Source of the DNA: Rosettibacter sp037481715
GTDB lineage: Bacteria > Bacteroidota > Ignavibacteria > Ignavibacteriales > Melioribacteraceae
Length of the DNA stretch: 64,000 nt
Direction of reading: 5' to 3'
NCBI GenBank assembly: GCA_037481715.1
Contig: JBBFLD010000005.1
Location: 186,001-250,000, forward strand
The notes under the pieces: generated by a model
What the model was told of the DNA's origin: nothing
Databases searched by the model: none
The model's input: only the letters and a program-made list of their open reading frames with translations
Program-made: the position numbers and the translations under genes
Shown here: one piece after another, positions 1 through 8,437 of the stretch
How the letters are laid out: every line of letters begins with the position of its first letter
Numbering within the stretch: the stretch's first letter is position 1

Positions 1-1043
1 GTAAGTGAATGCAAATCTTTATTTGTTGCAGCAATAATTCTCACATCTACTTTTTTTACTTTAGTATCACCAAGTCGAATAATCTCTCGGTTTTCGAGAA
101 CTCTTAATAATTTTGCTTGAAGTGCACTTGAAATATCAGCAATTTCATCAAGGAAAAATGTTCCGCCGTCTGCAGCTTCAATCAAACCTTGCTTATCAGT
201 GCTTGCGCCAGTAAATGCTCCTTTCTTGTAACCAAATAATTCGCTTTCAAGAAGGCTATCTGGAATTGATCCGCAAAATTGTGCAAGAAATGGTTTATCT
301 TTTCTCTTACTCAATTGATGAATCGCACGGGCAGCAACTTCTTTTCCTGTTCCGCTTTCTCCAGTTATTAAAACTGTTGCATCTGTTTGAGCTACTTTAT
401 GAATTAATTTAATCAGATTTTGAATTGCTGTGCTGCTTCCAATCATCTCGGGAATAATTTCTGAAGCTTGAAGTTTATTGGTTAAAATTCTGTTCTCTTT
501 TTCTAATTCTTCAAGTCTGATAATTCTGTCCAAAGTTAGAGAAACAAGATTTGAAAAGAAGTTTAAGAAAATTAAATTCTCTTCAGTAAATTCGCGACGG
601 TCTAATGTGCTGTCTGCAATTATAACACCCCAAACTTTTCCATCGCGCATTATTGGAACACCGATTACAGATTTTATTCTATGAATTTGCACACTCTGAA
701 ATTGAGATAAATTTGGATCGCCCATTACATCGTGATATAATAGCGGTCTTTTTTCTTTAATTACTTTTTGAAGAATTCCTGATGAAAATTGATTTAAGTC
801 TGTTATGCTTTCATTTGAAATTTTTCTTGCTGTAATAATTGAAAAGCTGTCTGTTGCCTCATCATATTTAACAAATAATCCTCGTTCTGCATTAATAATT
901 TTTATTACAATATCAATTACATCTTCAATAAAAGATTCTTGATAACTTGATGAATTAAGAAGTTGACTGAATTCAAAGAGTGCTTCAAATTCTTCTTTTG
1001 AAAGATTTTTTATGTAATTAATATTTTCTGGAATAAATTTCAT
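1..1043 (-). CDS. Sigma-54-dependent transcriptional activator with GAF domain (3' truncated by window edge)
   Basis: The frame opens at an ATG (1041-1043 on the reverse strand) and runs off the left edge of the window. About 347 codons are visible. Residues ~15-185 look like a GAF sensory domain ending in a short coiled linker. The AAA+ sigma-54 interaction domain follows: Walker A GESGTGKE near residue 227, the sigma-54-contacting GAFTGA loop near 275, and a Walker B-like GGTFFLDEIADI near 290-300. The rest of the AAA+ domain and the expected Fis-type helix-turn-helix lie outside the window. Such proteins remodel RNA polymerase-sigma54 at -24/-12 promoters. The GAF ligand and the target genes cannot be inferred. 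The repeat lipoprotein lies 15 bp upstream in the same direction, so the two may be cotranscribed. Confidence 0.93.
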   Translation of the reverse strand, partial: MKFIPENINYIKNLSKEEFEALFEFSQLLNSSSYQESFIEDVIDIVIKIINAERGLFVKYDEATDSFSIITARKISNESITDLNQFSSGILQKVIKEKRPLLYHDVMGDPNLSQFQSVQIHRIKSVIGVPIMRDGKVWGVIIADSTLDRREFTEENLIFLNFFSNLVSLTLDRIIRLEELEKENRILTNKLQASEIIPEMIGSSTAIQNLIKLIHKVAQTDATVLITGESGTGKEVAARAIHQLSKRKDKPFLAQFCGSIPDSLLESELFGYKKGAFTGASTDKQGLIEAADGGTFFLDEIADISSALQAKLLRVLENREIIRLGDTKVKKVDVRIIAATNKDLHSL

Positions 1044-1058
1044 CGTAAATCTCTTTGA

Positions 1059-3005
1059 TTATTTTACCGCAAATGTTCCTGGTTTTGAAATAGAACTATT
1101 TCCAAAATCATCTATGCAAATTACAACCCAGAAATAATCGCCTGCTGGCAGTGTAACATCACATGTTGTTTCTACTGCATCTTTTGAAATATTCTTTTTC
1201 TCCCATACTAAAATTGGAGCAGTTTCATCTGTGTAAACCTGAACAGCAAATTTAAAATTGAATCCGGGTGAAAATTTTTTCCACACAAATGTTGGACTGC
1301 TGCTAACCACAGCTCTGTTGACTGGCGAATCAATTATAATTTCCTGCGTGATTAATCTTTTAATGCTTGATGAGCCGACTGTAAAAATTCTTCCTGCTTT
1401 ATCTTTTGCTGTAATAGTAAAATCAGTTCCTATTGCATCTTCGATGGAATTTAATTTTAAATCTACTGTTCTGAAATTATTTTCATATTTGTTTGTCTCT
1501 GGATTAAAAATCAATCTCTTAGAAAAATTCAATGAACTGTTTTTTACAAAAACTGAATCAACATCATTTTCATCATCAGCAATTGCTGCTTGAACATAGA
1601 GTCTTTGAATTTGAATATCCGGATATCTATTCTGAACAGTTGTATAAATTGAAAGCTCTGTTAAACGAGGATTAGCATTCAAAAATCTGTCGTCTATTTG
1701 TTTAATTGGTTGATTATTAAATTGAACAAAAACAGAATCTTTGCTGTATCCATCTTTTTCAAAATAAAGCCAGCCGTTGTTTTGAATTACATTGTCGAAT
1801 TGATATCTTCCTGCTGCATCTGTTTGGGTTATCATTGATTGATTTTTCCAGAAAACTTTTACATTTGGAATTACTCTGCGCGGTAATGCTACTGTTTTAA
1901 CAAAGCCAAAAATTGTTGCTGAGGTATAACTCAAAGTTCTATCGGTAATTCTCAAAGAATTTTGACCGCTCCAGCTTACATAAACCGAATCTTTCTTAAA
2001 TCCTTCTTTTTCAAAATAAAGCCAGCCATCTTTTAACGAAACATTTTGAAGTTTATAATAACCACTTGAATTAGTTTCACTAAAAATATTTTGATTCTTC
2101 CACAATACTTTAACATCTTTCAAAGGATTTCTGGAAATATCATAAACAAATCCGTCGAGCATTCCAATCGTGTAATAAAGAATTACTTCACTTACTCTAA
2201 TTGATTTTTGATTATTCCATTTTACATAAACAGAATCTTTGGCGAATCCTTCCTTTTCAAAATAAAGCCATCCGTCTTTCATTGAAATATTTTCAAGCTT
2301 ATAATAGCCGGATGAATTTGTTTCAACAAGTAAGTTTTGGTTCTTCCAGAAAACTTTTACATTTGATAAAGCTGAATGTGGAACAGCATAAACAAATCCA
2401 TCAAGTGTTCCAATTGTTGGATAGAGAATTATATCCGGAATATGTTTTTTTTCTTGATTATTCCATTCAACATAAAAAGAATCTTGCGATAAACCATCTT
2501 TTTCAAAATAAAGCCAACCATCGTTCATTGAGATATTTTCTAATTTATAATAGCCATCGGAATTAGTCTCTGCAAAAACATTTTGATTCTTCCACAAAAC
2601 CATAACTTTTTCTACTGCATTTCTTGGAACTGTAAAAACGTAGCCGTCAAGCTGACCACGGACATAACTCAAAATGAATTCCTGTAAATGTTTTACTTTT
2701 TGATTGTTCCATTCAACATAAATTGAATCTTTTGCAAGTCCTTCTTTTTCAAAAATCAGCATTCCATTTTTCATTTGAATATTTTCTATTCTGAAATATC
2801 CCTGTGAATTAGTTGATACAAAAACATTCTGATTTTTCCAGATTACCTTCACCCCTTCTAAAGCAGAACGATTGGAAGATAAAACATAACCATCTATTAA
2901 ACCTAATTTATTGTTAGGATTTTGCGAATCAAGAGGATTTAATCTTGGTGCATCACAAGAAATTATACCCACAATTGCAAGAATTATCAATACGATTTTT
3001 TTCAT
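1059..3005 (-). CDS. Lipoprotein with five tandem 82-residue carboxypeptidase-regulatory-like repeats
   Basis: This 648-residue protein starts with a lipoprotein signal (hydrophobic core, lipobox GIIS, Cys17), so it is probably membrane-anchored and outside the cytoplasm. Residues ~36-445 hold five near-identical units. Each has a D-G-[YF]-V opening, a W-K-N-Q core, a T-N-S-x-G-Y-[YF] turn and a F-E-K-[ED]-G segment. The turns fall at residues 38, 120, 202, 284 and 367, an 82-residue period. This pattern resembles the CarboxypepD_reg/SpaA-like beta-sandwich families. The last ~200 residues include a probable Ig/fibronectin-like domain (W-K-K-F..., then a D-Y-F-W-V strand). No catalytic motif is visible. 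It may be an adhesin or structural surface protein; the exact role is unknown. Confidence 0.8.
   Translation of the reverse strand: MKKIVLIILAIVGIISCDAPRLNPLDSQNPNNKLGLIDGYVLSSNRSALEGVKVIWKNQNVFVSTNSQGYFRIENIQMKNGMLIFEKEGLAKDSIYVEWNNQKVKHLQEFILSYVRGQLDGYVFTVPRNAVEKVMVLWKNQNVFAETNSDGYYKLENISMNDGWLYFEKDGLSQDSFYVEWNNQEKKHIPDIILYPTIGTLDGFVYAVPHSALSNVKVFWKNQNLLVETNSSGYYKLENISMKDGWLYFEKEGFAKDSVYVKWNNQKSIRVSEVILYYTIGMLDGFVYDISRNPLKDVKVLWKNQNIFSETNSSGYYKLQNVSLKDGWLYFEKEGFKKDSVYVSWSGQNSLRITDRTLSYTSATIFGFVKTVALPRRVIPNVKVFWKNQSMITQTDAAGRYQFDNVIQNNGWLYFEKDGYSKDSVFVQFNNQPIKQIDDRFLNANPRLTELSIYTTVQNRYPDIQIQRLYVQAAIADDENDVDSVFVKNSSLNFSKRLIFNPETNKYENNFRTVDLKLNSIEDAIGTDFTITAKDKAGRIFTVGSSSIKRLITQEIIIDSPVNRAVVSSSPTFVWKKFSPGFNFKFAVQVYTDETAPILVWEKKNISKDAVETTCDVTLPAGDYFWVVICIDDFGNSSISKPGTFAVK
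1673..2900 (-). repeat. Five tandem ~246-bp coding repeats
   Basis: The five repeat units of the lipoprotein gene are still alike at DNA level. Several copies share long stretches such as the sequence encoding W-L-Y-F-E-K, which suggests recent duplication or gene conversion. The period is 82 codons, with one extra codon near the fifth unit. Confidence 0.8.
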
Positions 3006-3046
3006 CTTATATTGAATTAAAATTCAACAATAAAAATAAATTATTT

Positions 3047-3086
3047 GTGCAAATTTTTCGCAGTGCGAAAATTTTTTCGTGCAAAT
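3047..3086. promoter_or_regulatory. Inverted repeat TTTTCGCA-g-TGCGAAAA flanked by GTGCAAAT direct repeats
   Basis: Upstream of the lipoprotein gene, 8-bp arms at 3055-3062 and 3064-3071 are separated by one base. GTGCAAAT occurs on both sides (3047-3054 and 3079-3086). The one-base spacer rules out a normal RNA hairpin loop, so a protein-binding operator is more likely than a terminator. No regulator can be assigned. Confidence 0.35.
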
Positions 3087-3145
3087 ATGCTTATATTTTT
3101 ATTAATAAAATAGATTCGGGTTAAAATAATCTTTCGGAATGTGAT

Positions 3146-3928
3146 TTATAAATAAATATTTCCTGTCATATACAAAACAGCTCTGCCAGATATTTTTACA
3201 CGATTTTCTAAATCCTCGCAAAACAGCTCCCCGCCCCTTTTTGAAACCTGGTGTGCAATTAATTTTTTCTTATTAAGTTTTTCCGACCAATATGGCGTTA
3301 AAACAGTGTGTGCAGAACCTGTAACAGGATCCTCATCAACTCCTTCGTTTGGCACAAATACTCTTGATACAAAATCTACTGTTTTACTTTTTGCTGTTAT
3401 AATCACAGCATGTTTATGTAGTTTACGAATTAGATTAAAATTTGGAGAATAATTTTTTATAAAATCTTCATCATCAAAAACAACTAAAAGAAAGAAACCA
3501 TTTTCAAGAACTTCAAGTGGAATTTTATCAAAGCACTCATTTAATTCAGAAGGTGGACTTGTTAAATGAGGTTTATTAGCAGGAAAATCCAGAGTCAACA
3601 ATTCATTGTTTCTTTCTACAATTAAATTGCCGCTTTTGGAATTGAAGATAATTTTATTTTTATCTTTTTCAATGAAATTGAAAATCACATAACTCGAAGC
3701 AAGAGTTGCATGCCCGCATAAAGGAACTTCTGATTGAGGTGTCATCCATCGAATATGATATTTATCTTGTTCTTTCACAAAAAATGCTGTCTCTGACAAA
3801 TTATTTTCCATTGCAATGTTTTGAAGTATTTTATCATCAAGCCATTTTTCAAGTGGGACAACTGCTGCTGGATTGCCTGAAAAAATTTTTCCAGTAAATG
3901 CATCAACCTGATAAATTGGTAAAGTCAT
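3146..3928 (-). CDS. PhzF family isomerase/epimerase-like protein
   Basis: This 260-residue protein has the PhzF fold signatures: D-A-F-T-G-x-x-x-x-G-N-P-A-A-V at the N-terminus, N-N-L-S-E-T-A-F-F with the presumed catalytic Glu46, C-G-H-A-T, and D-E-D-P-V-T-G-S-A-H near the C-terminus. The family includes diaminopimelate epimerase-like isomerases; PhzF itself acts in phenazine synthesis, but most homologues have unknown substrates. No other phenazine genes are present, so a phenazine role is not supported. It is the last gene of the nadB-nadC-nadA-yjjX run, with its start 13 bp after the NTPase stop. A link to NAD metabolism is only inferred from position. Confidence 0.88.
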   Translation of the reverse strand: MTLPIYQVDAFTGKIFSGNPAAVVPLEKWLDDKILQNIAMENNLSETAFFVKEQDKYHIRWMTPQSEVPLCGHATLASSYVIFNFIEKDKNKIIFNSKSGNLIVERNNELLTLDFPANKPHLTSPPSELNECFDKIPLEVLENGFFLLVVFDDEDFIKNYSPNFNLIRKLHKHAVIITAKSKTVDFVSRVFVPNEGVDEDPVTGSAHTVLTPYWSEKLNKKKLIAHQVSKRGGELFCEDLENRVKISGRAVLYMTGNIYL

Positions 3929-3941
3929 TTCAGCCTCAATT

Positions 3942-4484
3942 TTATTTTTTACTAAAGAACATTTCTTTATGCAAAAATGGAATCACAGCAACTTTTAATC
4001 CTTCAACATAAAGTTCTTTTCTGTTCATTACACCATTAGTGAAAAAGCCAATAGCACCATTTTTTTGTTTTGTATTTTTTTGATTCACTATATCATCCAT
4101 TACATCACCAAGTTCAATTCCATTTAATAATTTTGAAATTATCATTTCAGGCAGTTCAAAATGAGGAGAAGTTCCAAATGCAATTTTTTCATCTTTATCA
4201 ATCACACACATGCATCCAAATGCAAACCATTTGTTAAAATGATTTATTATTCCTCCTTCGATGCCAACAAAAAAATCTCCATTTAGATTTTCATTCTTGT
4301 TTATTTTCAACAGATTAAGAGCGCGATTTTTTGCACCTGTAAATGTTTCATCATTGATCGGCTGCGGTGAAACACCTGAATCAACTTCATATCCAATTAC
4401 TTCAACATTATCAAAGTAAAATGAAAATGCTTCTTTTACTGATTCAATTTTAACCGGATTTTTTGAACCTACAAGAATTATCAT
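3942..4484 (-). CDS. yjjX: Inosine/xanthosine triphosphatase-like (DUF84/YjjX family)
   Basis: A 180-residue protein beginning I-I-L-V-G-S-K-N-P-V-K-I-E-S-V, the nucleotide-binding opening of the DUF84/YjjX family. These house-cleaning enzymes hydrolyse non-canonical purine triphosphates such as ITP and XTP. F-V-G-I-E-G-G and an acidic G-D-V-M-D-D stretch are further family marks. The longest frame starts at a TTG two codons upstream; I chose the ATG at 4484. The gene lies 14 bp after nadA and 13 bp before the PhzF gene, so it is probably part of the nad operon. Substrate specificity cannot be read from the sequence. Confidence 0.85.
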   Translation of the reverse strand: MIILVGSKNPVKIESVKEAFSFYFDNVEVIGYEVDSGVSPQPINDETFTGAKNRALNLLKINKNENLNGDFFVGIEGGIINHFNKWFAFGCMCVIDKDEKIAFGTSPHFELPEMIISKLLNGIELGDVMDDIVNQKNTKQKNGAIGFFTNGVMNRKELYVEGLKVAVIPFLHKEMFFSKK

Positions 4485-4498
4485 ATACAATAATTTTT

Positions 4499-5446
4499 TT
4501 AGACAATTGAGAGCATTCTTTCAATCGGAAGTCTTGCTTTATGTGCAATTTCTTCCGGGACTTTAACTTCATATAACTCATTAAGCAGAGAATTATATAA
4601 TTTTTCCAGTGTAATCATCTTCATATATTCACACACTGCATTTTCACTTAAGGGATAAAATTTTGCTTCGGGTCTTACTTTTTTTAATCTGTGAAGAATT
4701 CCTACTTCTGTTGCAATTACAAATTCATTTGCATTGGAATTAAGAACATGTTTAATCATTCCTTCTGTGGAATAGATATGAACATTTTTGCAGTCAAAGT
4801 AGAGTTGAGATTTCAACATGCACGAAGATGAACATCCGCATTCTGGATGAATTAAAAATTCAGCATCAGGATGTTCTTTTCTTGCATCGTCAAAATTTAC
4901 ATCTCCAATTTTTTCATGAACATGACATGCACCATTCCATATTTCCATTTTTCTTCCTGTTACAGTGCTTACATACAATCCTAAAAATTTATCTGGAAGG
5001 AACAATATCTTTTTATCTTCTGGAATTGATTGAACAACTTTAACAGCATTTGAAGAAGTAACACAGTAATCACTTTCTGCTTTTACTTCTGCAGTCGTAT
5101 TTATATAAGAAACAACAATATAATCAGGATGTTCTTCTTTCCATTTTCTAAGTTGTTCTGCATTGATTGTAGAAGCAAGCGAGCATCCGGCTTGTAAATC
5201 TGGAATTAAAACTTTTTTATCAGGAGAAATAATTGAGGCTGTTTCTGCCATAAAATGAACGCCGCAGAATACAATGATATCTGCATTTGTCTTGGCTGCC
5301 TGCTGAGATAATCCAAGTGAATCGCCCACAAAATCTGCCAAATCCTGAATCTCTGGTATTTGATAATTATGAGCAAGTATTACAGCATTTTTTTCTTTTC
5401 TTAATTTATTTATTTCATTTATTAAATCGTTCATATTATTCACCAT
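4499..5446 (-). CDS. nadA: Quinolinate synthase NadA
   Basis: This 315-residue cytoplasmic enzyme condenses iminoaspartate with dihydroxyacetone phosphate to quinolinate, using a [4Fe-4S] cluster. The three family cysteine regions are visible: A-G-C-S-L-A (~residue 88), H-P-E-C-G-C-S-S, and E-N-A-V-C-E-Y-M-K-M-I-T near the C-terminus. The opening A-H-N-Y-Q-I-P-E-I-Q and D-S-L-G-L-S are also typical. An AAAGGA lies just before the ATG; a second ATG four codons in is an alternative start. It sits 9 bp downstream of nadC in the nadB-nadC-nadA order. Confidence 0.97.
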   Translation of the reverse strand: MVNNMNDLINEINKLRKEKNAVILAHNYQIPEIQDLADFVGDSLGLSQQAAKTNADIIVFCGVHFMAETASIISPDKKVLIPDLQAGCSLASTINAEQLRKWKEEHPDYIVVSYINTTAEVKAESDYCVTSSNAVKVVQSIPEDKKILFLPDKFLGLYVSTVTGRKMEIWNGACHVHEKIGDVNFDDARKEHPDAEFLIHPECGCSSSCMLKSQLYFDCKNVHIYSTEGMIKHVLNSNANEFVIATEVGILHRLKKVRPEAKFYPLSENAVCEYMKMITLEKLYNSLLNELYEVKVPEEIAHKARLPIERMLSIV

Positions 5447-5455
5447 AATTCCTTT

Positions 5456-6310
5456 TTAACTATTAATAATTTTCATGCTTATATCAAGTGCTTTGACTGA
5501 ATGAGTCAATGCTCCAACTGAAATATAATCAACTCCAGTTAAAGCAATTTTTCTAACATTTTCAAGTGTTACATTGCCAGAAGCTTCTGCCTTAGCTTTG
5601 CCGTTGATTAATTTTACTGCTTCTTTCATCATATCAACCGGCATATTATCGAGCATTATAATATCAACTTTGTTTGATAATGCTTCTTTAACTTCATCGA
5701 GATTTGTTGTTTCAACTTCAATTTTAATTTTTTTCTTTAATTTTTTTCTTATTAATTTAACTGCATTGGTTATGCTTCCTGCAGCTTTAACATGATTATC
5801 TTTAATTAGCACCATATCGTAAAGTCCAAACCGATGATTTGTTCCTCCGCCAATTTTAACAGAATATTTATCAAGCATTCTTAAGCATGGAACTGTTTTG
5901 CGTGTATCCAGAATTTTGGCATTAGTTCCTTCGAGTTGTGCCATAAATTTTGCTGTCAATGTTGCAATTCCACTCATCCTTTGTAAAAAGTTTAGAGATG
6001 TTCTTTCTCCTGTTAATAGAACTCTAAGGCTACCTTTCACTTCTGCAATTTTAGTTCCCTTAAATACTTTATCGCCATCTTTAACAAATTTTTTGAAAAC
6101 AATTTTTTCATTTAAGATTTTGAAAACTTCTTTTGCCACATTTAATCCGGCAATCACGCCATTTTCTTTTACATAAATTTCAGCTGTCCCTTTTTGAAAA
6201 TCGGGGACAATTAAATTTGTTGTTATATCTCCGTGTCCAATATCTTCTTTCAAAGCACATTTAATAATTTGAATCAATTCTTTTTTTTTCATCATTATTT
6301 CATTAAACAT
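5456..6310 (-). CDS. nadC: Nicotinate-nucleotide pyrophosphorylase (quinolinate phosphoribosyltransferase) NadC
   Basis: A 284-residue enzyme that converts quinolinate and PRPP to nicotinate mononucleotide with release of CO2. Seen: E-D-I-G-H-G-D-I-T-T near the N-terminus, E-R-T-S-L-N-F-L-Q-R-M-S-G-I-A-T, D-T-R-K-T-V-P-C-L-R, K-I-G-G-G-T-N-H-R and the C-terminal A-S-G-N-V T-L-E-N motif, all standard for NadC. Its ATG follows the nadB stop by one base, implying translational coupling. In-frame ATGs at codons 6 and 7 are alternative starts because no clear ribosome binding site precedes the first. Confidence 0.97.
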   Translation of the reverse strand: MFNEIMMKKKELIQIIKCALKEDIGHGDITTNLIVPDFQKGTAEIYVKENGVIAGLNVAKEVFKILNEKIVFKKFVKDGDKVFKGTKIAEVKGSLRVLLTGERTSLNFLQRMSGIATLTAKFMAQLEGTNAKILDTRKTVPCLRMLDKYSVKIGGGTNHRFGLYDMVLIKDNHVKAAGSITNAVKLIRKKLKKKIKIEVETTNLDEVKEALSNKVDIIMLDNMPVDMMKEAVKLINGKAKAEASGNVTLENVRKIALTGVDYISVGALTHSVKALDISMKIINS

Positions 6311-6311
6311 T

Positions 6312-7883
6312 TTATGATACAGGAAGCAATTCTAATTCTTTATCTTTTTGTTGAATAATTAATTTTCTGAAGTTTTCATTTTCTTCTGGAAAATCCTTTC
6401 TTCTGTGGCATCCTCTGCTTTCTTCTCTTGTGAATGCAGCTTTTGTAATCATTTTTGCAACATTGATTAAACTAATTGTTCTGCTGGAGTAATATTCATT
6501 TTCGTTTTCAGAAATTTTTTCTGAAAGATTATTAATTTCATTAAGTGCTTCCAGCAATGAATCTTTTGTTCTGATGATTCCAACATTATTCCACAAAAGT
6601 TTTGCGATTATATTTTTTGTTTCAAGAAAATATTGTTTGTTTTTATCATCTATATAAAACTTAACATCAACAAACTCATCAAATCTAATTTTCTCATTCA
6701 AATATTTTAATGAATGCTCAATTGCTCTTTTCGAAAAGACTAGGCATTCAAGCAAAGAATTACTTGCAAGTCGATTAGCACCATGCACACCTGTAGAAGC
6801 AACCTCGCCGACTGCATAAAGTCTTTTAATATTTGTTTCTGCATTCAACCCAGTTTTAATTCCTCCAACCATATAATGTGCTGCTGGTGTTACAGGAACG
6901 AGGTCTTTTGTTATGTCAATTCCGTATTTCAAAGCTTCATTGTAAATATTAGAAAATCTTTTTTTGATTTTATTTTCGTTGAGGTGACTAAGTTTTAGAA
7001 AGACATTTGGTTTACCTGTTCTTTTTAATTCATTGAAGATTGCTTCTGCAACCAAATCTCTTGTTGCAAGTTCTGATATGTTTTCCTCTTTAAGAAATCT
7101 TTTCCCTTCATAATTCAAAAGCTGTGCACCTTCACCTCGCACTGCTTCGCTAATAAGAAATGTTTCGTCTGTTCCAGTATAAAATGATGTTGGATGAAAC
7201 TGGATAAATTCCATACTCTCAATTTTTGCTCCAATACTATAAGCAAGCCATAAACCTTCGCCTACAGTTGTGTGTGGATTTGTTGAGTAAGAAAAAATTG
7301 CAGAAGCTCCTCCTGTAGCAAGTATTATTACTTTTCCTGTAATTAAAAAATTTTCTTTGCTTTCATGATTAAAAGCATACGCACCAATACATTCATCATC
7401 TCTCAAAATTAATTTATGAATTAATGTATTCTCTAAAATTTTTATTCTTTCGTTGCCATAAATAAATTTAAGAACAAAATTTACAACTTCTCTTCCAGTT
7501 GCATCACCTCCAGCATGAAGAACACGATTTCTTGAATGACCGCCTTCGAGTCCAAATGATATTTCTCCATTCTCTTTGTCAAACTGCATTCCCATTTCAA
7601 TTAATTCTTTAACTCTTTCTACTCCTTCATTAACAAGAATATTTACAGCTTCTTTATTACATAACCCGTTGCCGGCTTTTATTGTGTCTTCAAAATGCAG
7701 CTGAGGAGAATCATCTTTTCCTATTGCAGCAGCAATTCCTCCTTGAGCAAGATAAGAATTACTAATTTCAATTGTAGTTTTTGTAATAAGTGCAACAGTT
7801 CCATACTTCGAAGCATGATACGAAGAATACAAACCAGCAAGCCCTGCGCCTATTATCACAAAATCATAATGAAAATTATCCAT
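6312..7883 (-). CDS. nadB: L-aspartate oxidase NadB
   Basis: A 523-residue flavoprotein that oxidises L-aspartate to iminoaspartate, the first step of de novo NAD synthesis. The FAD-binding G-A-G-L-A-G-L-Y motif is at residues ~12-20. S-Y-L-A-Q-G-G-I-A-A, H-A-G-G-D-A-T-G-R-E, E-F-I-Q-F-H-P-T and the H-Y-M-V-G-G-I segment follow. The C-terminal helical domain ends with S-R-G-C-H-R-R-K-D-F-P. The length matches the family. It is the first gene of the leftward nad operon. Like other NadB proteins it may use fumarate or O2 as electron acceptor; the sequence does not decide. Confidence 0.97.
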   Translation of the reverse strand: MDNFHYDFVIIGAGLAGLYSSYHASKYGTVALITKTTIEISNSYLAQGGIAAAIGKDDSPQLHFEDTIKAGNGLCNKEAVNILVNEGVERVKELIEMGMQFDKENGEISFGLEGGHSRNRVLHAGGDATGREVVNFVLKFIYGNERIKILENTLIHKLILRDDECIGAYAFNHESKENFLITGKVIILATGGASAIFSYSTNPHTTVGEGLWLAYSIGAKIESMEFIQFHPTSFYTGTDETFLISEAVRGEGAQLLNYEGKRFLKEENISELATRDLVAEAIFNELKRTGKPNVFLKLSHLNENKIKKRFSNIYNEALKYGIDITKDLVPVTPAAHYMVGGIKTGLNAETNIKRLYAVGEVASTGVHGANRLASNSLLECLVFSKRAIEHSLKYLNEKIRFDEFVDVKFYIDDKNKQYFLETKNIIAKLLWNNVGIIRTKDSLLEALNEINNLSEKISENENEYYSSRTISLINVAKMITKAAFTREESRGCHRRKDFPEENENFRKLIIQQKDKELELLPVS

Positions 7884-7999
7884 TGATAAAAAATTTTTTT
7901 GTTTTACAAAAGATAGAAAATTTATAGGAAAAAATTTTTTTAGAATCTTTTTTAACCTGCAGGCATCTCATTGCTTGTAAAAAAATTAAGGGAAATAAA

Positions 8000-8347
8000 A
8001 TGCTCAGAACAAATTTGAATCACATTTTATCAGAAGAAGAATACAACAAAATCCTCAAAGAAAATGAAAATGTTATGATTTGCTGCGGAAGAATGGGACC
8101 AATGTGCATTCCTGTATATCGTGCAATGCAGGAACTTGAAAGTGAATATAATCACGTAAAATTCTTTGACATGGAATTTGACATACCAGATGCAAAAGTA
8201 ATCCGCAATCTTCCTGAATGCAGAGGTTTTGCTGGATTGCCATTTACAGTTTACTATAAAAATGGAAAAGTTGTTAAAGCTACAAGCAGTATCCAGACCA
8301 AAGAACAAATAAAACAAATCTTAGATGAACATTTTGGTAAGAGTTAA
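8000..8347 (+). CDS. Thioredoxin-like protein with expanded CGRMGPMC active-site loop
   Basis: A small cytoplasmic protein of 115 residues, without a signal peptide, preceded by AAGGGAAAT. The strand-helix pattern and the F-A-G-L-P-F-T-V-Y-Y-K-N-G-K segment, with a probable cis-Pro at 81, fit the thioredoxin fold. Where thioredoxin has WCGPC this protein has C28-C29-G-R-M-G-P-M-C36, so the cysteines are six residues apart (C29/C36) instead of two. A further Cys is at 74. It may be a redox or metal-handling thioredoxin variant. It stands alone, divergent from nadB. Confidence 0.75.
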   Translation: MLRTNLNHILSEEEYNKILKENENVMICCGRMGPMCIPVYRAMQELESEYNHVKFFDMEFDIPDAKVIRNLPECRGFAGLPFTVYYKNGKVVKATSSIQTKEQIKQILDEHFGKS

Positions 8348-8360
8348 TAGAACTTGATTC

Positions 8361-8415
8361 CTCAGATTTAACAGATTTGCGCAGTTTTTACCTGCGTAAA
8401 TCTGCTTAATCTGCG
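8361..8415. repeat. Imperfect long inverted repeat of AATCTGCG-type units between convergent genes
   Basis: Two 24-base arms (8361-8384 and 8392-8415) pair with about four mismatches around a 7-base T-rich loop. Each arm is itself built from repeated CAGATT/AATCTG words. It lies between the thioredoxin-like gene and ccmB, which converge, so it could end both transcripts. Similar CTGCG/AATCTG intergenic repeats are, to my knowledge, dispersed in genomes of this group; a second copy is not visible here. Confidence 0.6.
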
Positions 8416-8437
8416 TTTACCTGCATCCATTAAATGT

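Noticed and set aside
215..412. Short forward frame of 65 codons
   Set aside because: It lies on the opposite strand of the sigma-54 activator, whose motifs are unmistakable; it is a shadow.
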